Shown: positions 1 to 9,257 of the stretch, piece after piece
Layout: each line of letters starts with the position of its first letter
Numbering within the stretch: the stretch's first letter is position 1
NCBI RefSeq assembly: GCF_018622995.1
Contig: NZ_CP076022.1
Location: 1,240,001 to 1,304,000 of the forward strand
Direction of reading: 5' to 3'
DNA length: 64,000 bases
DNA from: Arthrobacter jiangjiafuii
GTDB lineage: Bacteria > Actinomycetota > Actinomycetes > Actinomycetales > Micrococcaceae
The notes under the pieces: generated by a model
Seen by the model: only the letters and a program-made list of their open reading frames with translations
The model's database searches: none
Told to the model about the DNA's origin: nothing
Translations under genes and position numbers: made by a program

Positions 1-6
1 GGGTCA

Positions 7-528
7 GTGAGTTCGGGACCGGTTGCCGGCGCCGATGCCGGCTCCGCTCCCGGGGCTGGTTCCGCGGCCGATGTGGTGCGGGCAGCCGTCACGGCAGGGC
101 TGACCCTGGCCACCGCCGAATCCCTGACCGCGGGCATGCTGGCCGCTGAACTGGGGACGGTGCCCGGTGTTTCAGCGGTGCTGCAGGGCGGCGTGGTAGC
201 GTATGCCAACTCTGTTAAGAAAAAAGTCCTGGGCGTCGACGGCGGATTGCTGGAGACGGCCGGATCTGTGGATGCCGGGGTGGCCAAACAGATGGCAGCC
301 GGAGTTAGAAGGTTGCTGGCAGCCGATATCGGCATCTCCACGACCGGCGTTGCCGGGCCCCAGCCGCACGACGGCAAGCCTGTGGGCTGTGTCTTTATCG
401 CGGTGGCGGGCCCGGAGCAGACAATGGTCAGGGAGTTTCTGTTTACCGGAGACAGGGCAGCCATCCGTCGCAGTGCCTGCGACGAAGCACTGTCAATGCT
501 CGCCCGGGCCCTCGCGGATAGCGCGTAA
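7..528 (+). CDS. cinA: CinA-family protein (nicotinamide-nucleotide amidohydrolase type)
   Basis: A 173-residue protein made of the CinA C-terminal domain alone, as is usual in actinobacteria. After an Ala/Gly-rich lead of about 20 residues the domain motifs are in order: TLATAESLTAGML, LQGGVVAYANSVKKKVLGV and STTGVAGPQPHDGKPVG. Family members deamidate nicotinamide mononucleotide to nicotinate mononucleotide in pyridine-nucleotide salvage; activity here is inferred. The start is a GTG six bases into the window, so the upstream gene and ribosome binding site are outside. The next gene is a ClgR-like regulator, the same neighbourhood as in mycobacteria and other actinobacteria. Confidence 0.9.
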   Translation: MSSGPVAGADAGSAPGAGSAADVVRAAVTAGLTLATAESLTAGMLAAELGTVPGVSAVLQGGVVAYANSVKKKVLGVDGGLLETAGSVDAGVAKQMAAGVRRLLAADIGISTTGVAGPQPHDGKPVGCVFIAVAGPEQTMVREFLFTGDRAAIRRSACDEALSMLARALADSA

Positions 529-777
529 CGGGGCCGGCGGACAGGACAGGAACCGACGGGGAACAAAACCCGGAGGAGCGCAGTTATTAGTATCAGGAAC
601 CGCCAAGGTTTCCGGACTACGATCTTAAGATATCTGCGGTGATGATAACCGCAGTCGGACCACATAGGGAGCAGGACGATACAGATGGTTAAGCAACCCG
701 TATCCGTGAACGGCGTTATTCGCTGGCGGGATGTAGGGTTGGCGGAAGATGCACACCGGGAGCCAAAGGAGCGCAAG

Positions 778-1110
778 ATGGTTGTTCTGCGTCATGAAAT
801 TGGCGATGTACTGCGCGACGTCCGTCAGCGCCAGGGTCGGACCCTGCGCGAGGTCTCGCACAGCGCACGTGTTTCGCTTGGCTACCTCAGCGAGGTGGAA
901 CGAGGTCAGAAGGAAGCGTCTTCAGAGCTTCTTTCCTCGATTTGCACCGCGCTGGACGTGCCTTTGTCCCTGATGCTTCGTGAGGTCAGTGACCGGGTGG
1001 CCAGTGCTGAAGGCATTGCCATACCCGACACTGTTCCCTCGGAATTCTCGCGCGAGTTTGCCCGCGAATTTCCGGAGGACCTGGCCCGGGATCTGGCCCG
1101 CACACCCTAG
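778..1110 (+). CDS. clgR: ClgR-like XRE-family transcriptional regulator
   Basis: A 110-residue helix-turn-helix protein. The core [20 protein letters not shown] followed by [20 protein letters not shown] is the Cro/C1-type DNA-binding domain typical of ClgR, which in actinobacteria activates clp protease and related stress genes. I chose the ATG at 778 because a strong AAAGGAG lies 7 bases before it and because it matches the start of the mycobacterial homologue. An in-frame ATG at 685 would add 31 residues (starting [11 protein letters not shown]), and such extended forms may be real in this genus. The tail contains an acidic/arginine repeat ([19 protein letters not shown]). The target genes are inferred from family knowledge. 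Confidence 0.85.
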   Translation: MVVLRHEIGDVLRDVRQRQGRTLREVSHSARVSLGYLSEVERGQKEASSELLSSICTALDVPLSLMLREVSDRVASAEGIAIPDTVPSEFSREFAREFPEDLARDLARTP

Positions 1111-1163
1111 ACCTACATCGGTAGGCTGTTGCTGGCGTGACAGCTTGCACCGCACTACGAAAA

Positions 1164-1198
1164 GTCCCCGCCGGCGCACCGCCTGCGGGGATCTTTTT
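1164..1198 (+). terminator. Rho-independent terminator after clgR-like gene
   Basis: A GC hairpin with outer arms TCCCCGC and GCGGGGA is followed by a T run (TCTTTTT). It lies between two convergent genes and ends the plus-strand transcript. Confidence 0.75.
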
Positions 1199-1242
1199 GT
1201 GTCCGGGGCCTTTGGCCCGCGGGGCGTTTTTTGGGGGTGCAG

Positions 1243-1725
1243 CTACCGGGCCTGGGCGTAGGAGTCATTGAGCTTGGTGAGCAGGGAACCCAACTGAACG
1301 AGTTCCTCCTGCTCCCAGCCTGCAAGCAGCGTCCGGAAAAGTTCCTTCCGCGCCGCCTGCGTCCGGGCCAGTGCCTGGGCGCCCTCCGCGGTGAGGGAGA
1401 TGGTCTGGGCCCTTCCATCCTGCGGGTCAGCATGTTTCTGGACCAGGCCCAGGTTCTCAAGCATCACGATCTGGCGGCTGACAGAGGGCTTGCCGATGCC
1501 GATGCTTGCAGCGATGTCCGTCAGGCGCATCGCCTCCTGCTGCTGGAGCAACAGCAGGAGCCCATACGCGGCCGGTTCCATATCGGGATGGACCTCGCGC
1601 GCAACCTTGTGGGAGTTGGAACGGGCGCGCCGCCAAAGCACCGACAGTGCATGTTCCAGGGTTTCGATCGCCGGTTCATTCTCCGGATGTTCCGCACCGG
1701 GCGCCTGCTCGCTCATGCTTCCCAT
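1243..1725 (-). CDS. MarR-family transcriptional regulator
   Basis: A 160-residue winged-helix regulator. Residues of the form RLTDIAASIGIGKPSVSRQI (recognition helix) and DPQDGRAQTISLTAEG (wing) are characteristic of MarR proteins. The reading frame stays open far upstream, but protein-like sequence begins at MGSMSEQ; ATGs at 1725 and 1716 are both possible starts. It converges on the clgR-like gene and diverges from DUF3046. No drug-efflux partner is adjacent, so its target and ligand are unknown. Confidence 0.85.
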   Translation of the reverse strand: MGSMSEQAPGAEHPENEPAIETLEHALSVLWRRARSNSHKVAREVHPDMEPAAYGLLLLLQQQEAMRLTDIAASIGIGKPSVSRQIVMLENLGLVQKHADPQDGRAQTISLTAEGAQALARTQAARKELFRTLLAGWEQEELVQLGSLLTKLNDSYAQAR

Positions 1726-1884
1726 TCTAGGGGTGGCCGGCAGCGACCGAGCCGCCCTCCGGGCCGAGTGCCGCTGAGCCGGGCCAGGACGCGGACCCGC
1801 ACGCGGAGGCGGACCCGGACTCAGAGGCCCCGGGAGCCGGAGGGACGCCGACGGTCGACGGTCCGGGCGTGAGAAGATTAACCG

Positions 1885-2106
1885 ATGCGACTTAGTGATT
1901 TCTGGCGGCTCATGGATGAAGAATTCGGTCCGGCCTACTCCCGTGTGCTGGCCGCCGATCTGGTCCTGGGCTCCCTGGGGGGCAGGACCGCGGCAGACGC
2001 ACTCCGCGCCGGAGTGGAACCCAAAGCGGTGTGGCTGGCCGTCTGCGACATCCAGGAGGTACCTCCCGAGCGTCGTCTTGGCAGGGACATCCAGCCGAAG
2101 AAGTGA
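1885..2106 (+). CDS. DUF3046 family protein
   Basis: A 73-residue soluble protein with the DUF3046 pattern: MRLSDFWRLMDEEFG at the start, then LGGRTAADALRAG and WLAVCDIQEVPPERR. This small family is restricted to actinobacteria and is usually encoded immediately upstream of recA, as it is here; its function is unknown. The position suggests at most a loose association with the SOS region, since it lies upstream of the LexA box that controls recA. Confidence 0.88.
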   Translation: MRLSDFWRLMDEEFGPAYSRVLAADLVLGSLGGRTAADALRAGVEPKAVWLAVCDIQEVPPERRLGRDIQPKK

Positions 2107-2147
2107 CCGCGGAGCCAAGCCGCAGCGGGACACGCCGCCGAGCATGT

Positions 2148-2163
2148 TCGAATATCTGTTCGG
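2148..2163 (+). promoter_or_regulatory. LexA (SOS) box upstream of recA
   Basis: The 16-mer TCGAATATCTGTTCGG matches the actinobacterial LexA box (GAAC-N4-GTTC) with one mismatch in the left half. A possible -10 element (TATGCT at 2171-2176) lies just downstream, so bound LexA would cover the -35 region of the recA promoter. That regulation is inferred from the motif. Confidence 0.7.
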
Positions 2164-2326
2164 GTGCGGATATGCTCCTACACAAGGGGCAAAACGACCG
2201 CACAACCGCTCCGCTCTCCCCACGGCAGTCCGCTCCGCTGTTTTGTCAGTGCCGCCGCATATGGTCGTAGGTGAGCAGGACAACCGGCCTTCGGGCCACG
2301 TAAAACCACAACAACCGAGGTGAAGA

Positions 2327-3379
2327 ATGGCAGCAGCAGTCGACCGCGCAAAGGCTCTTGAAGCAGCGCTGGCCCAGATCGATAAGCAGTACGGCAAGGG
2401 CTCGATCATGCGGCTCGGAGACGAGGTCCGCGCTCCGGCTGAGACCATCTCCACCAGCTCGATCGCACTGGACCTTGCCCTGGGCATAGGCGGCCTTCCC
2501 CGTGGCCGCGTCGTGGAAATCTACGGCCCGGAATCCTCGGGTAAAACCACGCTCGCATTGCATGTCGTCGCCAACGCGCAGAAGAACGGCGGCATTGCCG
2601 CGTTCATCGATGCCGAGCACGCACTTGATCCGATCTATGCAGCACGCCTGGGCGTTGACACGGATTCCCTCCTCGTCTCGCAGCCCGACACCGGCGAGCA
2701 GGCGCTGGAAATCATGGACATGCTGATCGGTTCCGGATCCGTTGACGTCGTCGTCATTGACTCCGTTGCCGCGCTGGTTCCCCGCGCCGAAATCGAAGGC
2801 GACATGGGCGACAGCCACGTTGGCCTGCAGGCCCGGCTCATGAGCCAGGCCCTGCGTAAGATCGCCGGCCGCCTGAGCCACACAAACACAACCGCCATCT
2901 TCATCAACCAGCTTCGCGAGAAGATCGGTGTCATGTTCGGAAGCCCGGAAACCACCACCGGTGGCAAGGCGCTGAAGTTCTACGCGTCAGTGCGCATCGA
3001 TGTCCGGCGCATCGAGACGCTCAAGGAGGGTACGGTGCCGGTCGGTAACCGCACCCGGGCCAAGATCGTCAAGAACAAGATGGCTCCGCCGTTCAAGCAG
3101 GCCGAGTTCGACATCATCTACGGCACCGGCATTTCCCGCGAGGGCGGGCTGATCGACATGGGTGTGGAGCACGGTTTCGTCAAGAAGTCCGGTGCCTGGT
3201 TCACCTACGACGGCGACCAGCTGGGCCAGGGCAAGGAAAACGCCCGCAAGTTCCTGCGCGACAACCCCGAGCTGACCGACGAGCTGGAGCGCCGCCTGCG
3301 CGAGAAGCTCGGCATCGACGGACCGGCTGCAGAGGAACCGGCTGAAAAGAAGCTCAAGGCCGTTCCGAAGGACGCCTAG
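2327..3379 (+). CDS. recA: Recombinase RecA
   Basis: A full-length 350-residue RecA. Walker A is GPESSGKTT (residues 67-75), Walker B is [10 protein letters not shown] (about 140-149), and the L2/MAW region includes [19 protein letters not shown]. RecA forms ATP-dependent filaments on single-stranded DNA, drives strand exchange and promotes LexA self-cleavage. No intein interrupts it, in contrast to M. tuberculosis. It is followed after 5 bases by recX, so the two are probably co-transcribed and SOS-induced through the upstream LexA box. The ATG follows a GAGGTGAAGA ribosome binding site. Confidence 0.99.
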   Translation: MAAAVDRAKALEAALAQIDKQYGKGSIMRLGDEVRAPAETISTSSIALDLALGIGGLPRGRVVEIYGPESSGKTTLALHVVANAQKNGGIAAFIDAEHALDPIYAARLGVDTDSLLVSQPDTGEQALEIMDMLIGSGSVDVVVIDSVAALVPRAEIEGDMGDSHVGLQARLMSQALRKIAGRLSHTNTTAIFINQLREKIGVMFGSPETTTGGKALKFYASVRIDVRRIETLKEGTVPVGNRTRAKIVKNKMAPPFKQAEFDIIYGTGISREGGLIDMGVEHGFVKKSGAWFTYDGDQLGQGKENARKFLRDNPELTDELERRLREKLGIDGPAAEEPAEKKLKAVPKDA

Positions 3380-3384
3380 GCGCC

Positions 3385-3978
3385 GTGGATACGCAGAGTG
3401 ACGGGTTTTCCGGACCGGAGGCATCGTCCGGAAAACCCGCCGCTGCACGGTCCCGCGAGGCTGATCCCTATGCCACGGCACGGAACATCGTGCTTCGGCA
3501 GCTCACCAATTCGCCCAAGAGCCGGCGCCAGCTGGCGGTGAAACTGGCCGAAAAGGACATTCCTGACGAGGTAATACAGGCGGTCCTGGACCGCTTTGAA
3601 GAAGTCCAGCTGGTTGACGACGCAGACTTCGCCCGCAGATGGGTTGCGAGCAGGTCCCAAACCAAGTCCCTTGCACGCGGTGCGCTCAAGCGTGAACTGG
3701 CAGACAAGGGGATCGCGGGTGAGCTGGCCGAAGAAGCCCTCGAGCAGGTCAGCGACGAAGATGAACTGGCAGCGGCACGGGCCCTGGCACAACGGAAACT
3801 GCAGTCCTCGGTTGACCTGACCGACCGGGCCGCCCGCGACAAGCAGGCTCGCCGGCTGGTTTCCATGCTTGCCCGCAAGGGCTACTCGCCCTCGGTCGGC
3901 TACCGCGTTGTGAACGAGGTCATCGGAGACGTCCTGGAACAGCAGCCCGATGATGCCTGGGAGGAGCCCCTAGGGTAA
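3385..3978 (+). CDS. recX: Regulatory protein RecX
   Basis: A 197-residue RecX, slightly longer than average because of a 25-residue polar N-terminus. Three-helix repeats are visible: ARNIVLRQLTNSPKSRRQLAVKLAEKDIP, then a DDADFARRWV block, then a third block with ARRLVSMLARKGYSP. RecX binds RecA filaments and limits their extension. It begins with GTG five bases after the recA stop, which implies co-transcription and translational coupling. Confidence is high from sequence and position. Confidence 0.95.
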   Translation: MDTQSDGFSGPEASSGKPAAARSREADPYATARNIVLRQLTNSPKSRRQLAVKLAEKDIPDEVIQAVLDRFEEVQLVDDADFARRWVASRSQTKSLARGALKRELADKGIAGELAEEALEQVSDEDELAAARALAQRKLQSSVDLTDRAARDKQARRLVSMLARKGYSPSVGYRVVNEVIGDVLEQQPDDAWEEPLG

Positions 3979-4008
3979 TCGCCCATCGGTACCGTATGCT
4001 GAGCCACG

Positions 4009-5349
4009 ATGTTGACTATGTTGCTGCGGGGGAAGAAGTTAACTCAGGTTTCCCTCGGTTCCGTGCTGATGACCGCCGTGCTGACCGCCGCGGTCCTCAC
4101 CGCTGCGCCGGCCGCTCCGGCTGCCGCCGGCGATTTCCCCACGTGGGAAGAGGTGGAGCAGGCCAAGGAGAACGCTGCCGACAAAGCCGGCCAGGTTTCC
4201 GAGATCGAACAGCTGCTCGGCGAGCTCACCGCTGATGCCGGCAGCCTCGGAACAGCTGCAGTGCAGGCCTCCGGGGAGTACCAGCGGGCGGCGGCCGAAG
4301 CCGAAGAGAACAACCGCGCCCTTGATGTTCTTTCCCGGCAGCGGCAGGAAGCTGCGGAGTCGGCACAGCTGCTCTCTGAGCAGATGGGTGCGCTGGCCGC
4401 GCAGACCTACAAGACCGGTGGCATGGACTCCAGTCTGCTGATGCTCCTGGACGCCGATGAAGCGGTGGGGGCGATGGAGCGGCTCACGACCCTGCAGGGC
4501 CTCACCGACCGCACCGGCAATCTCCATGCACAGTCCACGGCAGCGGCCAACGTGCTGCACAGCTTGGAGGAAAAGGAATCGGCGGCGGTCAGGATCCGCG
4601 AGGAATCAGCCGGTGAAGCCCAGAGGCTGGCTTCCGATGCCGAAGCAGCTGCGGCCGTTGCCGACGCGGCCGTGCGGGAGCAGCAGGAGCGCAGCGCCCT
4701 GATGCTGGAGCAGTTGGCCGACCTCCGCGGCACCAGCGTCCAAGTGGAAACCGAACGTATCCGGGGGCTCCAGGCGGAGGAAACGTACCGTCAGCAGCAG
4801 GCGGCCCGCCAGGCGGAAGAGACTGCGGGCGAGACCGGATCCGTAACGGTAAACCGCGGGTCGGGACAGCTGGCTCCACCGGCGGCAGGAGGCCGGGATC
4901 CAGTGATTATTCCCATACCCGCGCCGCAGGTCCCAAAACCCAAACCAGTTTCACCGGCCCCTCCAGTACCACCTGCACCCGTTGTCCCTGAACCGGCTCC
5001 TGCGCCGGTCCCCGCCCCTGCACCCGTCCCTGTCCCGGTGGATGATCCTGCCGCTGCCCAGGCCTATGCATCCTCCAGATTGGGTGCCTACGGCTGGGGG
5101 CAGGACCAGTTCCGGTGCCTGTTGAACCTCTGGCAGCGTGAATCCGGCTGGCGGACCAGCGCAAACAATCCGTACAGCGGCGCCTACGGTATCCCGCAGT
5201 CCTACCCCGGCGACAAGATGGCCAGCGTGGGTGCGGACTGGCGGACCAACTACCGCACGCAGATCGAATGGGGCCTGGGGTACATCCAGTGGCGCTACGC
5301 CAATCCCTGTGCGGCCTGGCAGCATTCAGAAGACAAAAACTGGTATTAA
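4009..5349 (+). CDS. Secreted coiled-coil protein with lysozyme-like (aggregation-promoting-factor type) C-terminal domain
   Basis: A 446-residue exported protein. Residues 10-40 form a signal sequence ending APAAPAAAGDF. Residues 45-280 are Ala/Glu/Gln-rich coiled coil, like the regulatory region of NlpC/P60-type wall hydrolases. Residues 295-345 are a Pro/Ala/Val linker (APVPAPAPVPVPV). The last 95 residues are a small lysozyme-like domain with a candidate catalytic Glu in LWQRESGW, SGAYGIPQSYPGDKM and a C-terminal NPC; two cysteines could form a disulphide. It probably binds or cleaves peptidoglycan at the cell surface. The C-terminal domain is shared with the next gene, so the pair is likely a duplication. 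Confidence 0.8.
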   Translation: MLTMLLRGKKLTQVSLGSVLMTAVLTAAVLTAAPAAPAAAGDFPTWEEVEQAKENAADKAGQVSEIEQLLGELTADAGSLGTAAVQASGEYQRAAAEAEENNRALDVLSRQRQEAAESAQLLSEQMGALAAQTYKTGGMDSSLLMLLDADEAVGAMERLTTLQGLTDRTGNLHAQSTAAANVLHSLEEKESAAVRIREESAGEAQRLASDAEAAAAVADAAVREQQERSALMLEQLADLRGTSVQVETERIRGLQAEETYRQQQAARQAEETAGETGSVTVNRGSGQLAPPAAGGRDPVIIPIPAPQVPKPKPVSPAPPVPPAPVVPEPAPAPVPAPAPVPVPVDDPAAAQAYASSRLGAYGWGQDQFRCLLNLWQRESGWRTSANNPYSGAYGIPQSYPGDKMASVGADWRTNYRTQIEWGLGYIQWRYANPCAAWQHSEDKNWY

Positions 5350-5371
5350 AGCTCGTCCTCCACCCGGCTGT

Positions 5372-5390
5372 CAACCGGGTTGTTATGAAA
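5372..5390 (+). terminator. Weak hairpin after the first lysozyme-like gene
   Basis: Arms ACCCGG and CCGGGT enclose a 7-base loop, followed by TTGTTATG. It is a possible weak terminator between two related genes. Confidence 0.4.
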
Positions 5391-5430
5391 ATGTTACCGG
5401 TTCCCAGAATCCGTCTGTACGTTCCCTTCC

Positions 5431-6297
5431 ATGACCGACGCAGACCACAACGCCCCAGGAAATATCCCCGGACGCCGGGAACTCGCCCAGAAGCGCCGCC
5501 GTGACAAACGCACCCGAAAGCTTCGTTTCGGTGCCGTCGCGGTTGCCGGAGCCCTGGCCTTTTCCTGTATTGCGGGAGCTGCACTACAGGGAGATGACCT
5601 GCGCGCCGGACTGGCCGGACTGACCACGCCATTGGTCGGGCCGGACCGCAACGACGAGAGCCAGTCGGCGATCCCCACAGATTCCCAGGACGCAGCCGAG
5701 ACGGAGCAGTCCGCCGCCGGCGGCGGCGAAGCCGGCACCGGCGAGGCGGGTGCGGCCGAAGCTGCCGAGGCCCAGGCGGCAGGGGAAGCCCAGACAACTG
5801 AGGACGCCCGGGCCGCGGATGCGGCTGCGGCCGCCGAGGCCCAGGCCGCCGAGGAACAGGCAGCCGCCGAACAGGCAGCGCAGGACGAAGCGGCAGCCCA
5901 GGCGGCTGAGCAGGCTGCAGCCGAGGAGGCAGCAGCAGCCGAGGCAGCCGCGCAGGCCGCCGAAGAGGCAGCCGCTCCGGCGGTGGTGGATGATCCGGCG
6001 GGGGCAAAGGCCTACGCTGCATCTGCCCTGGCGGCCCGCGGCTGGGCGGCTTCCGAGATGACGTGCCTGGACACCCTCTGGGAGAAGGAATCCAACTGGA
6101 TGACCAGTGCCACCAATGCCAGCAGCGGTGCGTACGGCATTGTGCAGTCATTGCCAGCCGAGAAGATGGCCTCAGCCGGCGGTGACTACCTGACCAACTA
6201 CAAGACCCAGATCAACTGGGGTCTGGACTACATCGCGTCCCGCTACGGCACCCCCTGCGGAGCACTCAACTTCCACTACGCCAACAACTGGTACTAA
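5431..6297 (+). CDS. Membrane-anchored or secreted protein with lysozyme-like C-terminal domain
   Basis: A 288-residue protein. A basic N-terminus (RRDKRTRKLRFG) precedes one hydrophobic segment (about 33-50), so it is a type II anchor or uncleaved signal. Residues 85-190 are an Ala/Glu/Gln low-complexity stalk, likely helical and wall-spanning. Residues 192-288 are the same lysozyme-like domain as in the preceding gene: candidate catalytic Glu in LWEKESNW, then SSGAYGIVQSLPAEKM, GLDYIASRYG and a terminal HYANNWY. Likely an exported peptidoglycan-acting protein; exact bond specificity cannot be told. A clear hairpin terminator follows. Confidence 0.8.
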   Translation: MTDADHNAPGNIPGRRELAQKRRRDKRTRKLRFGAVAVAGALAFSCIAGAALQGDDLRAGLAGLTTPLVGPDRNDESQSAIPTDSQDAAETEQSAAGGGEAGTGEAGAAEAAEAQAAGEAQTTEDARAADAAAAAEAQAAEEQAAAEQAAQDEAAAQAAEQAAAEEAAAAEAAAQAAEEAAAPAVVDDPAGAKAYAASALAARGWAASEMTCLDTLWEKESNWMTSATNASSGAYGIVQSLPAEKMASAGGDYLTNYKTQINWGLDYIASRYGTPCGALNFHYANNWY

Positions 6298-6310
6298 CCA
6301 TTGCGGCCCT

Positions 6311-6342
6311 GGCCGCCCCTGCCCTTCGAGGCCGGGGCGGCC
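6311..6342 (+). terminator. Rho-independent-type terminator
   Basis: Arms GGCCGCCCC and GGGGCGGCC are joined by an inner GCC/GGC pair and a CTTCGA loop. The following T tract is weak (GTATTTAA). It ends the transcript of the lysozyme-like gene. Confidence 0.65.
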
Positions 6343-6380
6343 GCCGTATTTAACAGCGAATCCATGCTCCTGGACAGGAG

Positions 6381-6750
6381 GGGTATAGGCCTTTCCTCCG
6401 GTCTTTGTGGGTCTATCGGACCAGCGAGCAGGGCAGCGAACTCCTGGCGCTGCTGCTCAAGGACTGGGACGACCTGCATGCCTCCATTCGCCAGCTCAAC
6501 GAAGAAACAGGACCATGAACTCGCTCCTTCTGTGACGCTCTGGGATTTCTGGCTGCCGTACATCATCGTGGTGCTGGTGCTGGTGCTGGTGCTGGAGGCG
6601 GTGTTCGCCGTCGTTCTTTACGTGGCCGGGCGCTGGACGCATGCCTTTGCCGCCGTGAACGCGGTCCTGGCCTTGGTGTTCATGGTTCCGGTCCTGTGGC
6701 TGCTCCCGCTAGGAGGGGGGCGGGCGCCGGAAGACCACCGGCCCCGCCCG
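6381..6750 (+). pseudogene. Decayed membrane-protein gene (possible HAAS-domain family remnant)
   Basis: Protein-like sequence is split over two frames. One frame reads SEQGSELLALLLKDWDDLHA and stops at an ATGA. Another then encodes WDFWLPYIIVVLVLVLVLEA and a second hydrophobic segment, AFAAVNAVLALVFMVPVLWL, and runs without a stop into miaB. The transmembrane part resembles the C-terminal region of HAAS/permease-prefix proteins; this family call is tentative. A GTGCTG hexamer repeated about four times (around 6570-6595) extends the first helix. No complete start-to-stop product is likely, so I treat it as a pseudogene. Confidence 0.45.
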
Positions 6751-6769
6751 CGGCAGGTACTCTGGAATT

Positions 6770-8293
6770 GTGAGCTTGACTATATCCACGCCTTCTCCCG
6801 CCGAAGAGCTGCGGCCCCCGCGCACCTATCAGGTACGGACCTTCGGTTGCCAAATGAATGTCCACGATTCCGAGCGGATTTCCGGCCTGCTGGAAAACGC
6901 CGGCTACGTGCCGGCCGACGGCGACACGGCCGACGTCGTCGTCTTCAATACCTGCGCGGTGAGGGAAAACGCTGACAACAAGCTGTACGGCAACCTGGGC
7001 ATGCTGGCGCATGTGAAGGAAACACGGCCCGGCATGCAGATTGCCGTCGGCGGCTGCCTGGCGCAAAAGGACCGCGAAACCATCCAGCGCAAGGCTCCCT
7101 GGGTGGACGCCGTCTTCGGTACGCACAACATCGGCTCCCTGCCGGCCCTGCTCGAGCGCGCCAGGCACAACGACGAGGCGCAGCTGGAAATCCTGGAATC
7201 GCTGGACGTTTTCCCGTCCACCCTGCCCACCAAGCGGGACTCCGTTTATGCCGGCTGGGTTTCGATCTCCGTGGGCTGCAACAACACCTGTACGTTCTGC
7301 ATCGTTCCCGCGCTGCGGGGCAAGGAGCGGGACCGGCGTCCCGGTGAAATCCTGGCCGAGATCCAGGCACTGGTCGACGACGGCGCCATCGAAGTCACGC
7401 TGCTGGGCCAGAACGTGAACTCGTACGGGGTCGAATTTGGCGACCGCGGAGCCTTCGCCAAACTGCTGCGCGCCTGCGGCAGCATTGAGGGCCTGGAGCG
7501 CGTGCGCTTCACCAGCCCGCATCCGGCAGCCTTCACGCAGGATGTCATCGACGCGATGGCCGAGACCCCCAACGTCATGCCCCAGCTGCACATGCCGCTG
7601 CAGTCCGGATCGGACAAGGTCCTCAAGGACATGCGCCGGTCCTACCGCTCGAAGAAGTTCCTGGGCATCCTGGACAGCGTGCGCGAGCGGATGCCGCATG
7701 CAGCCATTTCCACCGACATCATCGTCGGCTTCCCCGGCGAAACCGAAGAGGACTTCGCCGCCACGCTCGACGTCGTGGAGCGCTCCCGCTTTGCCACCGC
7801 CTTTACCTTCCAATACTCCAAACGCCCCGGCACACCCGCGGCGGAGTTGGAGGACCAGCTGCCCAAGGAAGTGGTGCAGGAACGGTTCGAACGGCTGACC
7901 GCGCTGCAGGACCGCATTGCCGCCGAGGAGAACGCCAAGCAGGTCGGTACCACTGTGGAGGTGATGGTCACCGCCGGCTCCGGCCGCAAGTCCGACGAGA
8001 CCGGCCGCCTGTCCGGCCGGTCCCGCGACCAGCGCCTGGTGCACTTCTCGGTTCCCGAGGGCTGCCCGGTGCCGCGCCCGGGCGACCTGGTGACCGTGCC
8101 GGTGACCTCCGCAGCGTCCTTCCATCTGGTGTCGGATCCGGCCTCCGCAGCGGATTATTCACTGCGCAGGTCGCGCGCCGGAGATGCCTGGGACCGGTCG
8201 CAGGCCGAATCCTGCGGCGTTCCGGCTCCCGCGGCCGCCGGCGGCAAACCGGGGGTTTCACTGGGCATGCCCACGCTGCCTCCGCGCGCCTAG
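6770..8293 (+). CDS. miaB: tRNA-2-methylthio-N6-dimethylallyladenosine synthase MiaB
   Basis: A 507-residue radical SAM methylthiotransferase. The N-terminal UPF0004 domain has its three cluster cysteines ([18 protein letters not shown]). The radical SAM core has CNNTCTFC near residue 170 and the QNVNSYG and LHMPLQSGS motifs, and a TRAM RNA-binding domain follows near residues 375-445. It adds the 2-methylthio group to i6A37 of tRNAs that read U-starting codons. The last 60 residues are a low-complexity tail longer than in most MiaB. It starts at a GTG and is followed by miaA, which makes its substrate. Confidence 0.97.
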   Translation: MSLTISTPSPAEELRPPRTYQVRTFGCQMNVHDSERISGLLENAGYVPADGDTADVVVFNTCAVRENADNKLYGNLGMLAHVKETRPGMQIAVGGCLAQKDRETIQRKAPWVDAVFGTHNIGSLPALLERARHNDEAQLEILESLDVFPSTLPTKRDSVYAGWVSISVGCNNTCTFCIVPALRGKERDRRPGEILAEIQALVDDGAIEVTLLGQNVNSYGVEFGDRGAFAKLLRACGSIEGLERVRFTSPHPAAFTQDVIDAMAETPNVMPQLHMPLQSGSDKVLKDMRRSYRSKKFLGILDSVRERMPHAAISTDIIVGFPGETEEDFAATLDVVERSRFATAFTFQYSKRPGTPAAELEDQLPKEVVQERFERLTALQDRIAAEENAKQVGTTVEVMVTAGSGRKSDETGRLSGRSRDQRLVHFSVPEGCPVPRPGDLVTVPVTSAASFHLVSDPASAADYSLRRSRAGDAWDRSQAESCGVPAPAAAGGKPGVSLGMPTLPPRA

Positions 8294-8306
8294 GTCCGGA
8301 TCTCCA

Positions 8307-9257
8307 ATGCACCATTCTTCTTCTGCCGATGCCCCGCGCGATGCCCACGGTGACGCGCGCACCCACCCCGTGGTCGCCGTCGTCGGCCCCACCGGCTCCG
8401 GCAAATCCGACCTGGGAGTGGACCTCGCCCTGAAACTCGGCGGCGAAGTGATCAACGCCGACGCCATGCAGTTCTACCGCGGCATGGATATCGGCACCGC
8501 TAAAATCAGCGTCCCGGAGCGCCGCGGTGTGCCGCACCATCTGCTGGACATCATGGATGTGACCGAAGAGGCCAGCGTTTCGGCGTTCCAGGCCCAGGCC
8601 CGCGCCCTGATCGCCGACATCCAGTCCCGCGGACGGTATCCCATCCTGGTGGGAGGCTCCGGCCTGTATGTCCGGGCCGCCCTGGATGTGCTGGAGTTCC
8701 CCGGGACCGATCCGGCGCTGCGGGCGGAACTGGAACGCGAGTTGGAAACGGTAGGATTCGAGGCTCTTCGCGAGCGGCTGCGCGCGGTGGATCCGGTGTC
8801 CGCGCAGCGGGTGGGGGACGGACGGCGCGTGGTCCGCGCCCTGGAAGTCCACCGGCTCACCGGGCGCCCGTTCAGCTCCTTCATGCCCACCCGTGAGTAC
8901 GTCCAGCCCGCCGTCCAGCTCGGACTGAATGTGGAACGAAGCCTGCTGCACCGGCGGCTGGCCGCCCGCGTGGACAAGATGGTCGAGCAGGGGCTGCTGG
9001 AAGAAGTCCGGACACTGGAGGCCCGCGGGCTGCGCGAAGGCAAAACCGCCGGCCGCGCCCTGGGCTATTCGCAGTTCCTCCAAGTGCTCGACGGCGAATC
9101 AACCGTGGCGCAGGCAGCGGAACAGACTGTGGTGGCCACCCGCCAGTTCGCCCGCCGCCAGCTGACCTGGTTCCGGGCCGATCCCCGGATCACGTGGCTG
9201 GACTGGGACGATCCCGACCTCACGGCCCGGGCCGCCGCCGCTATCCTTGAACAGTGA
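8307..9257 (+). CDS. miaA: tRNA dimethylallyltransferase MiaA
   Basis: A 316-residue enzyme that transfers the dimethylallyl group to A37 of tRNA. The P-loop GPTGSGKS is near residue 30, and the [15 protein letters not shown] substrate motif, [11 protein letters not shown] and a C-terminal [11 protein letters not shown] motif are all present. The frame is open further upstream into miaB, but the ATG at 8307 gives the normal family length and the upstream residues look unlike MiaA. It overlaps the next gene by 4 bases, showing operon organisation miaB-miaA-dapF. Confidence 0.96.
   Translation: MHHSSSADAPRDAHGDARTHPVVAVVGPTGSGKSDLGVDLALKLGGEVINADAMQFYRGMDIGTAKISVPERRGVPHHLLDIMDVTEEASVSAFQAQARALIADIQSRGRYPILVGGSGLYVRAALDVLEFPGTDPALRAELERELETVGFEALRERLRAVDPVSAQRVGDGRRVVRALEVHRLTGRPFSSFMPTREYVQPAVQLGLNVERSLLHRRLAARVDKMVEQGLLEEVRTLEARGLREGKTAGRALGYSQFLQVLDGESTVAQAAEQTVVATRQFARRQLTWFRADPRITWLDWDDPDLTARAAAAILEQ

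Noticed and set aside
1243-2487. Long open minus-strand frame (414 codons) across DUF3046 and the recA promoter
   Set aside because: Only its C-terminal 160 codons read as a MarR protein; the rest is antisense to DUF3046 and recA and is an effect of high GC.
5350-5430. Riboswitch (ydaO type) before the second lysozyme-like gene
   Set aside because: The gap is only 81 bases, too short for the aptamer, and contains just a weak hairpin.
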